A DNA stretch of 54,516 nt from CAWDLX01 sp046728155 (GTDB lineage: Bacteria > Actinomycetota > Actinomycetes > Mycobacteriales > Micromonosporaceae), in assembly GCA_046728155.1 (NCBI GenBank), contig JBKPDY010000108.1:1-54516 (forward strand), given 5' to 3'. Shown here in pieces: positions 16,870-25,169 of the stretch. Made by a program: the position numbers and the translations under genes. Each line of letters opens with the position of its first letter. The first letter of the stretch is position 1. The notes beneath the pieces were generated by a model that was not told where the DNA came from, ran no database searches, and saw nothing but the letters and a program-made list of their open reading frames with translations.

Positions 16870-17790
16870 GTGGAGAGTGCGCGGCCGGCGGCGTTGATCG
16901 AGGGCGACCTGGTCCTGCTGGTCTCACCGGCGGGCCCGCCGCGCCCCGAGCGCCTGGACCTCGGCGTCAAGCTGCTCACCGACTGGGGGCTTCGGGTGAG
17001 CGTCGGGCCCTATGTCGAGAATCGCCGGGGATACCTCGCCGGAGCGGATGAGCACCGGCTCGCGGACCTCAACCTTGGCCTGCGCGACCCGCAGGTGAGA
17101 GCGGTCCTCTGTACCCGCGGCGGGTACGGCGTGCAGCGCATCGTCGACGGCATCGACCTCGATGCGGTACGGGCGGACCCGAAACTGGTCGTCGGTTTCT
17201 CCGACATCACGGCGCTGCAGCTCGCCCTCTGGCGGGGAGCGCGGCTGCCGACGATACACGGCCCGGGCGCGGCGTGGGTGCCGGAGCGGACGGGGCCGGT
17301 CTCCGCGGCGTCGCTACGACAGGCGCTGATGACCACCGACGCGGTCGTCGTCAGCTGCCGACCGGATGTGCAGACCGCGTCGGTCAGGATGCCAGGGTCG
17401 GCCACCGGGACACTGATCGGCGGGAACCTCTGCATGCTGGCGTCCACGGTCGGCACCGTCGACATGCCGGATCTCGCCGGCACGATCCTGCTCATCGAAG
17501 ATGTTAACGAGCCGCCGTACAAAGTGGACCGTATGCTCACCCAGCTTCTCCGCGCCGGATGTTTCGACGGCCTCGCCGGCGTCGCCGTGGGATTCTTCAC
17601 CGACTGCACCGACGACTGGCCCACATCCATTGTGGACGTCCTGGTTGAGCGGCTCGCGCCGCTGGGCGTACCCGTCCTCGGTGGACTGCCGATCGGGCAC
17701 GGCCCGGACCAGATCACGGTCGCGGTCGGCGTTCCCGCCACGCTCGACGCGGACGCGGGCATGCTCACGGTGGCGGCAGCCGGTCGCTAA
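16870..17790 (+). CDS. Muramoyltetrapeptide LD-carboxypeptidase (S66 family)
   Basis: A 306-residue serine peptidase of family S66, which trims or recycles murein peptides in the cytosol. The nucleophile serine is in VVGFSDITALQLAL, preceded by RGGYGVQRIVD. The catalytic glutamate is in LLIEDVNEPPYKVDRML and the histidine in GLPIGHGPDQ. An MccF-like self-immunity role is known for this fold and would be worth remembering next to the unusual aspS2, but the overall pattern is the LdcA housekeeping type. It is divergent from the amidotransferase and convergent with glnA2. Confidence 0.88.
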   Translation: MESARPAALIEGDLVLLVSPAGPPRPERLDLGVKLLTDWGLRVSVGPYVENRRGYLAGADEHRLADLNLGLRDPQVRAVLCTRGGYGVQRIVDGIDLDAVRADPKLVVGFSDITALQLALWRGARLPTIHGPGAAWVPERTGPVSAASLRQALMTTDAVVVSCRPDVQTASVRMPGSATGTLIGGNLCMLASTVGTVDMPDLAGTILLIEDVNEPPYKVDRMLTQLLRAGCFDGLAGVAVGFFTDCTDDWPTSIVDVLVERLAPLGVPVLGGLPIGHGPDQITVAVGVPATLDADAGMLTVAAAGR

Positions 17791-17921
17791 GAACCCTGGT
17801 CGCCTCCGCGCTCGCTTCCGCTGCTGCCAACCCACGAAGACACTCCGCTTCGCTCCACGTCTCCGCGGGGACCCCGGGCTCGGGCCGGTCGGCCCAGCGA
17901 TGCTCACTCGCTGTCGGCGAG

Positions 17922-19271
17922 CTAAAGGGAGAGGTAGCGTTGCCGCTCGTACGGGTTGACGACGCGGCGGTACTCCTCCCACTCCGTGCGCTTGTTGCGC
18001 AGGAAGTAGTCAAAGACGTGTTCACCCAACACCTCGGCGACCAGCTCCGATCCGGACATCACCTCGATCGCCTGGGCGAGGTTCTCGGGCAACGATTCGT
18101 ACCCCATCGCCCGGCGCTCCGCGGCGGAGAGCGACCACACGTCGTCCTCGGCGCCCGAAGGCAGCTCGTACCCCTCCTCGATTCCCTTCAACCCGGCCGA
18201 GAGGAACAGGGCGAAAGCCAGGTAAGGGTTGCAGGCGCTGTCGACCGAACGCACCTCGACGCGAGCCGAGTTCGGCTTGCCGTACGAGGGAACCCGGACC
18301 AGCGCCGAACGGTTGGCGTGGCCCCAGCACACGTACGCCGGAGCTTCGGTGATCCGGTCGGGCAGGGTCATCGGGAAGAGGCGCTTGTACGAGTTCACCC
18401 ACTGGTTCGTGACGGCGGTCATCTCACGCGCGTGCGCCAGGAGTCCGGCGATGAACGCCTGCGCCACCTTCGAGAGCTTCATCGGATCGCTCGCGTCATG
18501 GAACGCGTTGCGCTCGCCCTCGAACAGGGACAGGTGCGTATGCATCCCACTACCCGGCTGGTCGGTGAAGGGCTTGGGCATGAAGGTCGCGAAGACGTTG
18601 TGCGAGAGAGCGACCTCCTTGACCACGTGCCGGAAGGTCATGATGTTGTCGGCCGTGGTAAGCGCGTCGGCATACCGCAGGTCGATCTCCTGCTGGCCGG
18701 GCGCCACCTCATGGTGACTGAACTCGACCGAGATCCCGATCCGTTCGAGGGCGAGCACGGCCTGCCGGCGGAAGTCGCGCGCCACCGCGTGGGTCGTGTG
18801 GTCGAAGTACCCGCCCGAGTCGACCGGCACCGGTACCCCGCCGTCGCCGGGCGGCGACTCGACGAGGAAGAACTCGATCTCTGGGTGGGTGTAGAAGGTG
18901 AACCCCTTCTCCGCCGCCCGCGACATCGCGCGACGCAGGACGTGGCGCGGGTCGGCCCAGCTCGGCGACCCTTCCGGCAGCAGGATGTCGCAGAACATCC
19001 GCGCACTCTCGCCGCTGACCCCACCCTCGAATGGGAACACCTGGAACGTGGTCGGGTCCGGGCTGACCACCATGTCCGACTCGTACACCCGGGCGAAGCC
19101 CTCGATCGCCGAGCCGTCGAACCCGATCCCCTCCTCGAAGGCCGACTCGAGCTCGGCCGGGGCGACCGAGACGCTCTTGAGCGTGCCGAGCACGTCGGTG
19201 AACCACAGCCGGACGAAGCGGATGTCGCGCTCCTCCAGCGTCCGGAGGACGAATTCCTGCTGACGGTCCAT
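17922..19271 (-). CDS. glnA2: Glutamine synthetase GlnA2 type
   Basis: A 449-residue GSI paralogue starting MDRQQEFVLRTLEERDIRF, almost as in mycobacterial GlnA2. It retains FDGSAIEGFARV, the PEIEFFLVE metal site, GSGMHTHLSLFEG and the NSYKRLFP nucleotide site. The LYDL adenylylation tyrosine is replaced by a region reading DDVWSLSAAERRAMG, so GlnE should not modify it. Its role may be glutamate/polyamine or D-glutamine metabolism as debated for the family. The ATG has GGGAG about 8 nt upstream; a further upstream methionine is possible. Confidence 0.92.
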   Translation of the reverse strand: MDRQQEFVLRTLEERDIRFVRLWFTDVLGTLKSVSVAPAELESAFEEGIGFDGSAIEGFARVYESDMVVSPDPTTFQVFPFEGGVSGESARMFCDILLPEGSPSWADPRHVLRRAMSRAAEKGFTFYTHPEIEFFLVESPPGDGGVPVPVDSGGYFDHTTHAVARDFRRQAVLALERIGISVEFSHHEVAPGQQEIDLRYADALTTADNIMTFRHVVKEVALSHNVFATFMPKPFTDQPGSGMHTHLSLFEGERNAFHDASDPMKLSKVAQAFIAGLLAHAREMTAVTNQWVNSYKRLFPMTLPDRITEAPAYVCWGHANRSALVRVPSYGKPNSARVEVRSVDSACNPYLAFALFLSAGLKGIEEGYELPSGAEDDVWSLSAAERRAMGYESLPENLAQAIEVMSGSELVAEVLGEHVFDYFLRNKRTEWEEYRRVVNPYERQRYLSL

Positions 19272-19337
19272 GAGTCCGCTCCCGCTGCCGATCGTCATGC
19301 GGTCGTCAACCGCCCCGGGTGAGTCTGTCGCGCCCCT

Positions 19338-19353
19338 GTTACACATACGTTAC
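19338..19353 (-). promoter_or_regulatory. Possible GlnR half-site pair upstream of glnA2
   Basis: Read leftward, GTAAC-n6-GTAAC, one mismatch from GTnAC-n6-GAAAC, 67 nt before the glnA2 start in the shared glnA2/nadE region. Confidence 0.4.
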
Positions 19354-19405
19354 GCGCGCCGCCCAGGGTGACCACGCACACGGCGACCGCTGGACGGGAT
19401 TGCGC

Positions 19406-19411
19406 GACAAT
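19406..19411 (+). promoter_or_regulatory. -10 box (GACAAT) of nadE
   Basis: GACAAT, 6 nt (GGATGT), ATG. The first two bases are off the TANNNT pattern but the spacing is identical to the other leaderless genes. Confidence 0.45.
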
Positions 19412-19417
19412 GGATGT

Positions 19418-21163
19418 ATGCCGAGGTTGCGTGTAGCGCTGGCTCAAGTGGACCCGACGGTGGGAGACCTGGACGGCAATGTAGCGCTGGTCCGCGGGTG
19501 GACCCGCAAGGCCGCGGAGGCGGGCGCCCAACTCGTCGCGTTCCCCGAACTGGTGGTGACCGGCTACCCGGTAGAGGATCTCGTCTTCCGGGAGTCCTTC
19601 GTGGCCGCCTCGAGGTCGGCCGTCGAGCAACTCGCCGCCGACCTGGCCGAGGACGGCCTCGGTGCGACGGTCGTCGTGGTCGGGTACCTCGATGCCGACG
19701 GCAGCGCACGTATCAGCGCCGACGCCGCGCCGGGCCGGGGTCCGCGCAACGCGCTCGCCGTCATCCACGACGGCGGCGTCGTCGCCAGGTACTTCAAGCA
19801 CCATCTGCCCAACTACGGCGTGTTCGACGAGGACCGTTACTTCGTACCGGGTGCCACGCTGACCATCGTGCGTATGGGCGGCGTCGATGTCGCCATGACG
19901 ATCTGCGAGGACCTGTGGCAGGCAGGCGGGCCGTTCGCCGTCGCCGCGCGGGCCAATGTCGGGCTCGTAGTCAACATCAACGGTTCGCCGTACGAGCGGA
20001 ACAAGGACGACGTACGACTGGAGCTGGTCCGCCGGCGCGGGGCCGAGGCGAAGGCGGCTGTCGCGTACGTGAACATGGTCGGCGCCCAGGACGAGCTCGT
20101 TTTCGACGGTGACTCGCTCGTGGTCGACGCCGACGGCACGGTGCTCGCGCGGGCCGGCCAGTTCACCGAGGAGCTGTTGATGGTCGACCTCGACCTGCCC
20201 GTAGCGGTTGACGCGCCCGTACCGACCGACGCGGAGATGGTCATCGCCAGGACCGTCATCGACACCGAGCTCAACAAGGGCGACGCGACGCGGACCACCG
20301 GCAGCCTGGCCCAGCGGTTGACCGATACGGCTGAGGTGTGGCAGGCCCTCGTCACCGGGTTGCGGGACTACGTACGCAAGAACGGTTTCCGGTCGGTCAT
20401 CATCGCCCTCTCCGGCGGTATCGACTCGTCCGTCGTCGCCGCCATCGCCGCCGACGCGCTCGGACCGCAGCAGGTCTACGGCGTCTCCATGCCGAGTGGT
20501 CACTCCTCGCAGCACTCCAAGGACGACGCGGCCGACCTGGCGGCCCGCACCGGCCTGCGCTACTCGGTGGTGCCGATCCAGTCCATGGTGGACGCCTTCC
20601 TGGTCAACCTCGCCCTCTCCGGTCTCGCCCTGGAGAACCTCCAGGCCCGGGTGCGCGGCGTGATCCTGATGGCACTGTCCAACCAGGACAATCATCTGGT
20701 GCTGACCACCGGTAACAAGAGCGAGCTGGCGGTGGGTTACTCGACCCTGTACGGCGACTCCGTCGGTGGCTTCAACCCGCTGAAGGACGTGCTGAAGACG
20801 ATGGTCTGGGAGCTGGCCCGGTGGCGCAACGCCGAGGCGGTACGGCGAGGTGAGACGCCGCCCATCCCGGAAAACTCCATCACCAAGCCGCCCAGCGCCG
20901 AACTCCGGCCAGGACAGCTCGACAGCGACTCGCTGCCCGACTACGCCGAGCTCGACGTGATCCTGGCCGGATACGTCGACGGCGACCTGAGCCGCGACGA
21001 TCTGGTCGCCGCGGGGCACGACCCGGCCATGGTCGACCGGGTGCTGCGCATGGTCGACGTGGCCGAGTACAAGCGCCGGCAGTCCGCCCCCGGTCCCAAG
21101 ATCTCCATCAAGGCGTTCGGCCGCGATCGCCGGTTGCCCATCACCAACCGCTTCAAAGGCTGA
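19418..21163 (+). CDS. nadE: Glutamine-dependent NAD+ synthetase
   Basis: A 581-residue two-domain enzyme that amidates nicotinic acid adenine dinucleotide using glutamine. The N-terminal nitrilase-fold glutaminase has its catalytic triad in FPELVVTGYP (Glu), KHHLPNYGVFDE (Lys) and AMTICEDLW (Cys). The C-terminal synthetase has the ATP P-loop ALSGGIDSSVVAAIA and the TGNKSELAVGYSTLYGD block. The ATG begins MPRLRVALAQVDPTVGD, the normal family start. An in-frame extension upstream into the divergent promoter region is rejected. Glutamine dependence ties it to the neighbouring glutamine synthetase genes. Confidence 0.96.
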   Translation: MPRLRVALAQVDPTVGDLDGNVALVRGWTRKAAEAGAQLVAFPELVVTGYPVEDLVFRESFVAASRSAVEQLAADLAEDGLGATVVVVGYLDADGSARISADAAPGRGPRNALAVIHDGGVVARYFKHHLPNYGVFDEDRYFVPGATLTIVRMGGVDVAMTICEDLWQAGGPFAVAARANVGLVVNINGSPYERNKDDVRLELVRRRGAEAKAAVAYVNMVGAQDELVFDGDSLVVDADGTVLARAGQFTEELLMVDLDLPVAVDAPVPTDAEMVIARTVIDTELNKGDATRTTGSLAQRLTDTAEVWQALVTGLRDYVRKNGFRSVIIALSGGIDSSVVAAIAADALGPQQVYGVSMPSGHSSQHSKDDAADLAARTGLRYSVVPIQSMVDAFLVNLALSGLALENLQARVRGVILMALSNQDNHLVLTTGNKSELAVGYSTLYGDSVGGFNPLKDVLKTMVWELARWRNAEAVRRGETPPIPENSITKPPSAELRPGQLDSDSLPDYAELDVILAGYVDGDLSRDDLVAAGHDPAMVDRVLRMVDVAEYKRRQSAPGPKISIKAFGRDRRLPITNRFKG

Positions 21164-21179
21164 CCGCCCCGGGCCGGCG

Positions 21180-21290
21180 TTGTCTGGACTGAGGAGCCGA
21201 GCGACAAAGGAGCGAGCGACGAGGGAAGACGACGCCTTCCTGGGCCCGGGGCCCGCGCGAGCGCAGCGAGCGCAGAGAGCACTGTGACAT
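21180..21290. repeat. GC-rich GAGCG/GCGAGCG repeat patch between nadE and panB
   Basis: The stretch holds repeated GAGCGA and GCGAGCGCAGCGAGCG units with palindromic GGGCCC segments. It looks like the short intergenic repeats common in these genomes; no gene is seen. Confidence 0.4.
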
Positions 21291-21389
21291 GTTGCACCGG
21301 CTGGTGCCCGAGGGTCCGTGCCGGTGGGACGATTCCCAGTGAGCCCGGGGACCGCGTCAGGCGGCCTCGAGGAGCACGAGGAGACGACG

Positions 21390-22235
21390 ATGTCCCACGC
21401 ACATGAGCCTGACGTGGCCTCGCTCTACGGCGGCATCACGACCCGACGGGTCCGCACGCGGGATCTGCTGGCGGCCAAGGAACGGGGCGAGAAGTGGGCG
21501 ATGCTCACCAGTTACGACCAGTACACCGCCGCCATCTTCGACCGGGTCGGTATCCCCGTCCTGCTGGTCGGTGATTCAGCCGCCAACAACGTCTACGGAC
21601 ACGAGACCACGCTGCCGGTCACGGTGGATGAACTGGTCCCGCTGGTCCGGGCCGTGGTACGGACCACCGGTCGAGCGCTGGTCGTGGCCGACATGCCGTT
21701 CGGCTCGTACGAAGAGGGTCCGACCCAGGCGCTGCGCACGGCCGTACGTTTCATGAAGGAGACCGGAGCGCACGCGGTCAAGCTCGAGGGGGGTCGGAGC
21801 TGCGCCCCACAGATCGCCTCGATGACGGCGGCCGGTATCCCGGTCATGGCACACGTGGGCTTCACCCCGCAACGCGAGCACACATTGGGCGGCTACCGGG
21901 TCCAGGGGCGAGGTGATGCCGCCGACGATGTCTTGGCCGACGCGCGCGCGGTGACCGAGGCGGGTGCCTTCGCCGTGGTGCTCGAGATGGTACCGGGGGT
22001 CGTGGCCAAACGCGTGACCCATGAGGTGGCGATTCCCACCATCGGCATCGGAGCGGGTCCGGACACCGACGCGCAGGTGCTCGTCTGGCAGGACATGGCT
22101 GGGCTGCGGACGGGGAAGCTCCCCCGGTTCGTCAAGCAGTACGCCGATGTCGCAGGCGTTCTGGCCGAGGCCACGGCCGCGTACGCCGCCGAGGTACGCG
22201 AGGGGGTGTTCCCCGCGCCCGAACACTGGTTCTAG
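21390..22235 (+). CDS. panB: 3-methyl-2-oxobutanoate hydroxymethyltransferase
   Basis: The first committed enzyme of pantothenate synthesis, 281 residues. Signature elements: MLTSYDQYTAAIFDRVG, the metal-binding VGDSAANNVYGHETTLPV, KLEGG, GIPVMAHVGFTPQ and the catalytic-glutamate segment FAVVLEMVP. The ATG has a GAGGAG ribosome-binding site 7 nt upstream. An upstream in-frame extension is unsupported. It closes the conserved block that starts at sucB; 26 bp separate its stop from the convergent npdG gene. Confidence 0.96.
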   Translation: MSHAHEPDVASLYGGITTRRVRTRDLLAAKERGEKWAMLTSYDQYTAAIFDRVGIPVLLVGDSAANNVYGHETTLPVTVDELVPLVRAVVRTTGRALVVADMPFGSYEEGPTQALRTAVRFMKETGAHAVKLEGGRSCAPQIASMTAAGIPVMAHVGFTPQREHTLGGYRVQGRGDAADDVLADARAVTEAGAFAVVLEMVPGVVAKRVTHEVAIPTIGIGAGPDTDAQVLVWQDMAGLRTGKLPRFVKQYADVAGVLAEATAAYAAEVREGVFPAPEHWF

Positions 22236-22261
22236 CTGCAGATGCGTCATTCGTATTCTGG

Positions 22262-22954
22262 CTAGAGATCGGTCACGCGCAGGCCTGCATGGACCTTGTA
22301 CCGGCGGTTGATCGCGATGATGTTGGCGGTCAACGATTCAACCTGGCCGGCGTTGCGCAGCCGGCCCGAGTAGACACCACGCATGCCGTCGATCCGCCCC
22401 GCGAGCGCCATCACCATCGCCACTGCATCCGGCTCGTTGCCGAGCACCATCACATCAAGCTCGAGCCGTTCAATCGACGGGTCCGCCAGCAGCACCGCAC
22501 TTACGTGGTGGAAAGCCGCACAGACGCGCGAGAACGGCAACAGCGACTCCGCCTGCTCGGCCGCACTCCCCTCGGGCACGCGTACGGCGTACGGACCCTC
22601 ACCGTCGAAGCCCAACGGGCTCACGCAGTCGACCACGATCTTCCCCACCAGAGGCTCCCGAGCTGCGGCCAGGGTCTCGGCATGGCCATCCCACGGCACC
22701 GCGACGATGACGATGTCGCTCGCACCGGCCGCCTCCACGTTGCCCAGTCCGGACACGGGGCCGGCAACGAGGGGCATCGCTGCTACCTCTTGCGCCGCCG
22801 CCGCCGCGCGCTCGGAACTGCGCGACCCGATCACGATGCGCTGCCCCGCGCGGGCAAGGCGATAGGCCAGGCCATGTCCTTGTTCGCCGGTTCCGCCGAG
22901 GATGCCGACGGTGAGTCCGGCCACGTCGGGTAACGACTTCCAGTCGAACGTCAT
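22262..22954 (-). CDS. npdG: NADPH-dependent F420 reductase
   Basis: A 230-residue F420H2:NADP+ oxidoreductase (TIGR01915). The Rossmann motif GILGGTGEQGHGLAYRLA and the NADP-binding GSRSSERA follow the start. IVIVAVPWDGHAETL and VVDCVSPLGFD are family segments, and the C-terminal LRNAGQVESLTANIIAINRRYK is diagnostic. It interconverts reduced F420 and NADPH, and so implies an F420-using actinomycete. The ribosome-binding site AGGAG lies partly in the first unit of a 44-bp tandem repeat that fills the upstream gap. Confidence 0.92.
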   Translation of the reverse strand: MTFDWKSLPDVAGLTVGILGGTGEQGHGLAYRLARAGQRIVIGSRSSERAAAAAQEVAAMPLVAGPVSGLGNVEAAGASDIVIVAVPWDGHAETLAAAREPLVGKIVVDCVSPLGFDGEGPYAVRVPEGSAAEQAESLLPFSRVCAAFHHVSAVLLADPSIERLELDVMVLGNEPDAVAMVMALAGRIDGMRGVYSGRLRNAGQVESLTANIIAINRRYKVHAGLRVTDL

Positions 22955-22965
22955 GAGGTCATCCT

Positions 22966-23053
22966 CTCCTGCGACGCTCGCCTCCGCAGTGTCGCAATCG
23001 GACCGTCGTCTCCTGCGACGCTCGCCTCCGCAGTGTCGCAATCGGACCGTCGT
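22966..23053. repeat. Perfect 44-bp tandem repeat, two copies
   Basis: Units 22966-23009 and 23010-23053 are identical. Each contains the inverted pair TGCGAC / GTCGCA 15 nt apart. Together they fill almost the whole gap between the RNB stop and the npdG start and supply the npdG ribosome-binding site. Confidence 0.9.
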
Positions 23054-23058
23054 CGCCG

Positions 23059-24540
23059 CTACGTGTCCGCGGTCGTGAAGAAGACGAGCCGACGCTGCGG
23101 GTCGGCGGTGACCAACCGGACCCGGACCCGCTCGCCCAACCGCAGGGCTCCGTCGCAGGGCGCCCGGACGGGTGGCTCGTCCAATGCCACGATTCCGCCG
23201 TGACCGACGTGGCGGTCGTTTGCCTCGGCGCCATTGCGCCGGGCGCGGGACGTGGCCACATCGATCACAGCTGCCTCGAACTCCTCGCCGATGCGACGCT
23301 GCAACAGTACGGCTTCGGCCAGGTCCACGGCGGCCCGTTCGGCGTTCGCGGCTGCGCGGTCCGACGCCTGCATAACCTCGGGGAGTCGCGGCAAGGCGGC
23401 CCGGGCCCAGCTGGGCATCTCGGTGCCGCCGGCGAGACCGAGGCAGGCCTCGGTAGCGTAACGGTCGGCTAGCCGCCGTAGCGGCGCCGTGACATGCGCG
23501 TACGGGGCCGCCACGGCGCCATGACCGGGCTCTGGTGGGATGCTGCCGTCGAAGGCCGTGTAGCCGGCACCCCGCATCCGCTCCGCGGTCTGATCGGCGA
23601 AGGCGGCGCCGCGTGGAGTGGCGGGGTCGATAGCGGCCAGCACGCGGCCGACGCTCACCCCGTCCGGCCAGTCGATGGCGAGGGCTCGACCGGCGAGGCG
23701 AAGAGCCGTGATCGCGTCGGGACGTGGCGCGGGCATCGTGCGAAGAAGACCGACGCCGCCCTTGAGCATGATGTCGGCGGCGCACATCCCGGTCAGCAGA
23801 GAGATCTGGGCGTTCCAGTCCTCCACCGGAACGGGCGAACGCAGGATGAGTCGCCAACCGTCGGCCTGCTGTTCCACCGCCTGCTCCGGGATCGGAAGGT
23901 TGATGGCGCCTCGGTCGAGCCCGCGCGCGAGCAGCAACCGCCCGACATCGGGCAGGAGCGTGATCGCCTCGGCGGCGGTACCCAATTCAAGGGCGGCCTG
24001 TACTCCGATGTAGTCCAACTTCGCCCGGCTACGCACCAGAGCGCGCTCCACCGTGACATCCGTACGTTCGCCGTCATGGTCCAGGTCGATGGTCCACAGC
24101 ACGGCGGGTCGGACGCGCCCGGGCAGCAGACTGGCGGCGCCCTCGCTCAGCGCGACGGGGTGCAGCGGTACCGAACCGTCGGGGAGATAGATGGTCTGGC
24201 CACGTCGCCATGTCTCGGCTTCGAGGGCCCCGCCGAGCGGGACGAAGGCGGTGACGTCGGTGATGGCGTAGAAGACCCGGAAACCGTCGCGACGAGGAGC
24301 GATACACACCGCCTGGTCGAGATCGCGTGACGACGCCGGGTCGATGGTGACGAACGCGATATCGGTGCGGTCGCGCGGTGCCACGGCGGCCGACACCGCG
24401 CGTGCCGCCGCGGCCGCGGACCGGGCGGCGGCGACGTCGGCTTCCCGCTGCGCCGCGAGCGGAAACTGCGTTGGCAGTTCCAACTCGCGGCGCAGGGCTG
24501 CGAAGTCGATGGGCGGAGCGGTGACGAGCCGAGTGACCAC
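23059..24540 (-). CDS. RNB-domain (RNase II/R family) ribonuclease
   Basis: A 493-residue protein dominated by an RNB exonuclease domain. The metal-binding aspartates are in FVTIDPASSRDLDQAV, followed by FRVFYAITDVTAFVP, PLHPVALSEGAASLLPG and the AEPGHGAVAAPYAHVTAPLRRLADRY block. A short OB-like tail (PCDGALRLGERVRVRLV) ends the protein. It lacks the cold-shock domains of RNase R, as is usual for the compact actinobacterial type. The predicted job is 3'-to-5' RNA decay. The GTG has AAAGGTGG just upstream, which also reads as a TAGAAA box with 6-nt spacing. Confidence 0.9.
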   Translation of the reverse strand: MVTRLVTAPPIDFAALRRELELPTQFPLAAQREADVAAARSAAAAARAVSAAVAPRDRTDIAFVTIDPASSRDLDQAVCIAPRRDGFRVFYAITDVTAFVPLGGALEAETWRRGQTIYLPDGSVPLHPVALSEGAASLLPGRVRPAVLWTIDLDHDGERTDVTVERALVRSRAKLDYIGVQAALELGTAAEAITLLPDVGRLLLARGLDRGAINLPIPEQAVEQQADGWRLILRSPVPVEDWNAQISLLTGMCAADIMLKGGVGLLRTMPAPRPDAITALRLAGRALAIDWPDGVSVGRVLAAIDPATPRGAAFADQTAERMRGAGYTAFDGSIPPEPGHGAVAAPYAHVTAPLRRLADRYATEACLGLAGGTEMPSWARAALPRLPEVMQASDRAAANAERAAVDLAEAVLLQRRIGEEFEAAVIDVATSRARRNGAEANDRHVGHGGIVALDEPPVRAPCDGALRLGERVRVRLVTADPQRRLVFFTTADT

Positions 24541-24562
24541 GCCACCTTTCTAGCAGCGGCCG

Positions 24563-24584
24563 CCCATCGGGGCTACGCGATGGG
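24563..24584 (-). terminator. Hairpin after the histone-like gene
   Basis: CCCATCG and CGATGGG form a perfect 7-bp stem with an 8-nt loop, 13 nt beyond the stop of the leftward histone-like gene. No T-run follows. Confidence 0.45.
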
Positions 24585-24596
24585 ACCCTGGTCTGG

Positions 24597-25169
24597 TTAC
24601 TTGGCGGCTGCGCGCCGGGTGGCGCGAGCAGTCGGGGTACGGGTGGGCGTGGTACGGGTGCCAGCTGTCCGGCGAGCGACGGTCGACGTGGCGGTACGGG
24701 TGGTCGCCCGGGCCGCGGTCGTCTTCTTGGCCCCGGTCTTCTTGGCGGTCGTCTTCTTCGCGACGGTCGTCGTCCGCTTCGCCGGAGCGGCCTTCTTGGC
24801 CGCGGTCGCCCGCGTGCCGGTCGCCCTCTTGGCGGGAGCGGCCTTCTTGGCCGCCGTGGTCTTCTTGGCCGCCGTTACCTTTTTGGCGATGGCCTTCTTC
24901 GCCGGAGCAGCCTTCTTGGCCGCGGTCGCTCGCGTGCCGGTCGCCCTCGTTGTCGCGCGCTTGGCCGGAACGGCCTTGGTGGCTGTCTTCTTCGCGACAC
25001 CCGTTGTGCGCTTGGCGGGAGCGGCTTTCTTGGCAGTGGTCTTCGCCGCGGCGCTCACAGTTCGCTTCGCCGGGGTCGACTTCGCGGCGGCACGCGTTCG
25101 CTTGGCCGTCGACGTGCTGGCAGCCGCACGCTTGGCGGCCGGTCGGGTGGTGGCCGTAGCGTCGGCCAT
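24597..25169 (-). CDS. Histone H1-like, lysine/alanine/proline-rich DNA-binding protein
   Basis: A 190-residue low-complexity, very basic protein made of Lys-Ala-Pro-Thr repeats such as ATAAKKAAPAKR and VAKKTTAKK, with two longer internal copies of GTRATAAKKAAPAKR. This is the composition of the H1-like tails of mycobacterial HupB and of stand-alone bacterial H1 proteins; no globular HU domain is present. The likely role is nucleoid compaction. ATG at 25169 has GAGGAGG six nt upstream, better than an upstream in-frame start. Repeat length may vary between strains. Confidence 0.82.
   Translation of the reverse strand: MADATATTRPAAKRAAASTSTAKRTRAAAKSTPAKRTVSAAAKTTAKKAAPAKRTTGVAKKTATKAVPAKRATTRATGTRATAAKKAAPAKKAIAKKVTAAKKTTAAKKAAPAKRATGTRATAAKKAAPAKRTTTVAKKTTAKKTGAKKTTAARATTRTATSTVARRTAGTRTTPTRTPTARATRRAAAK

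Noticed and set aside
16870..17790. MccF-type immunity protein paired with aspS2
   Set aside because: Same S66 fold, but it is 8.6 kb away, in a conserved housekeeping context and of the LdcA type.
17940..19322. 460-codon rightward frame opposite glnA2
   Set aside because: Arg/Glu/His-rich shadow composition; glnA2 is certain on the other strand.
19295..21019. 574-codon leftward frame opposite nadE
   Set aside because: Shadow of nadE, no recognisable motif.
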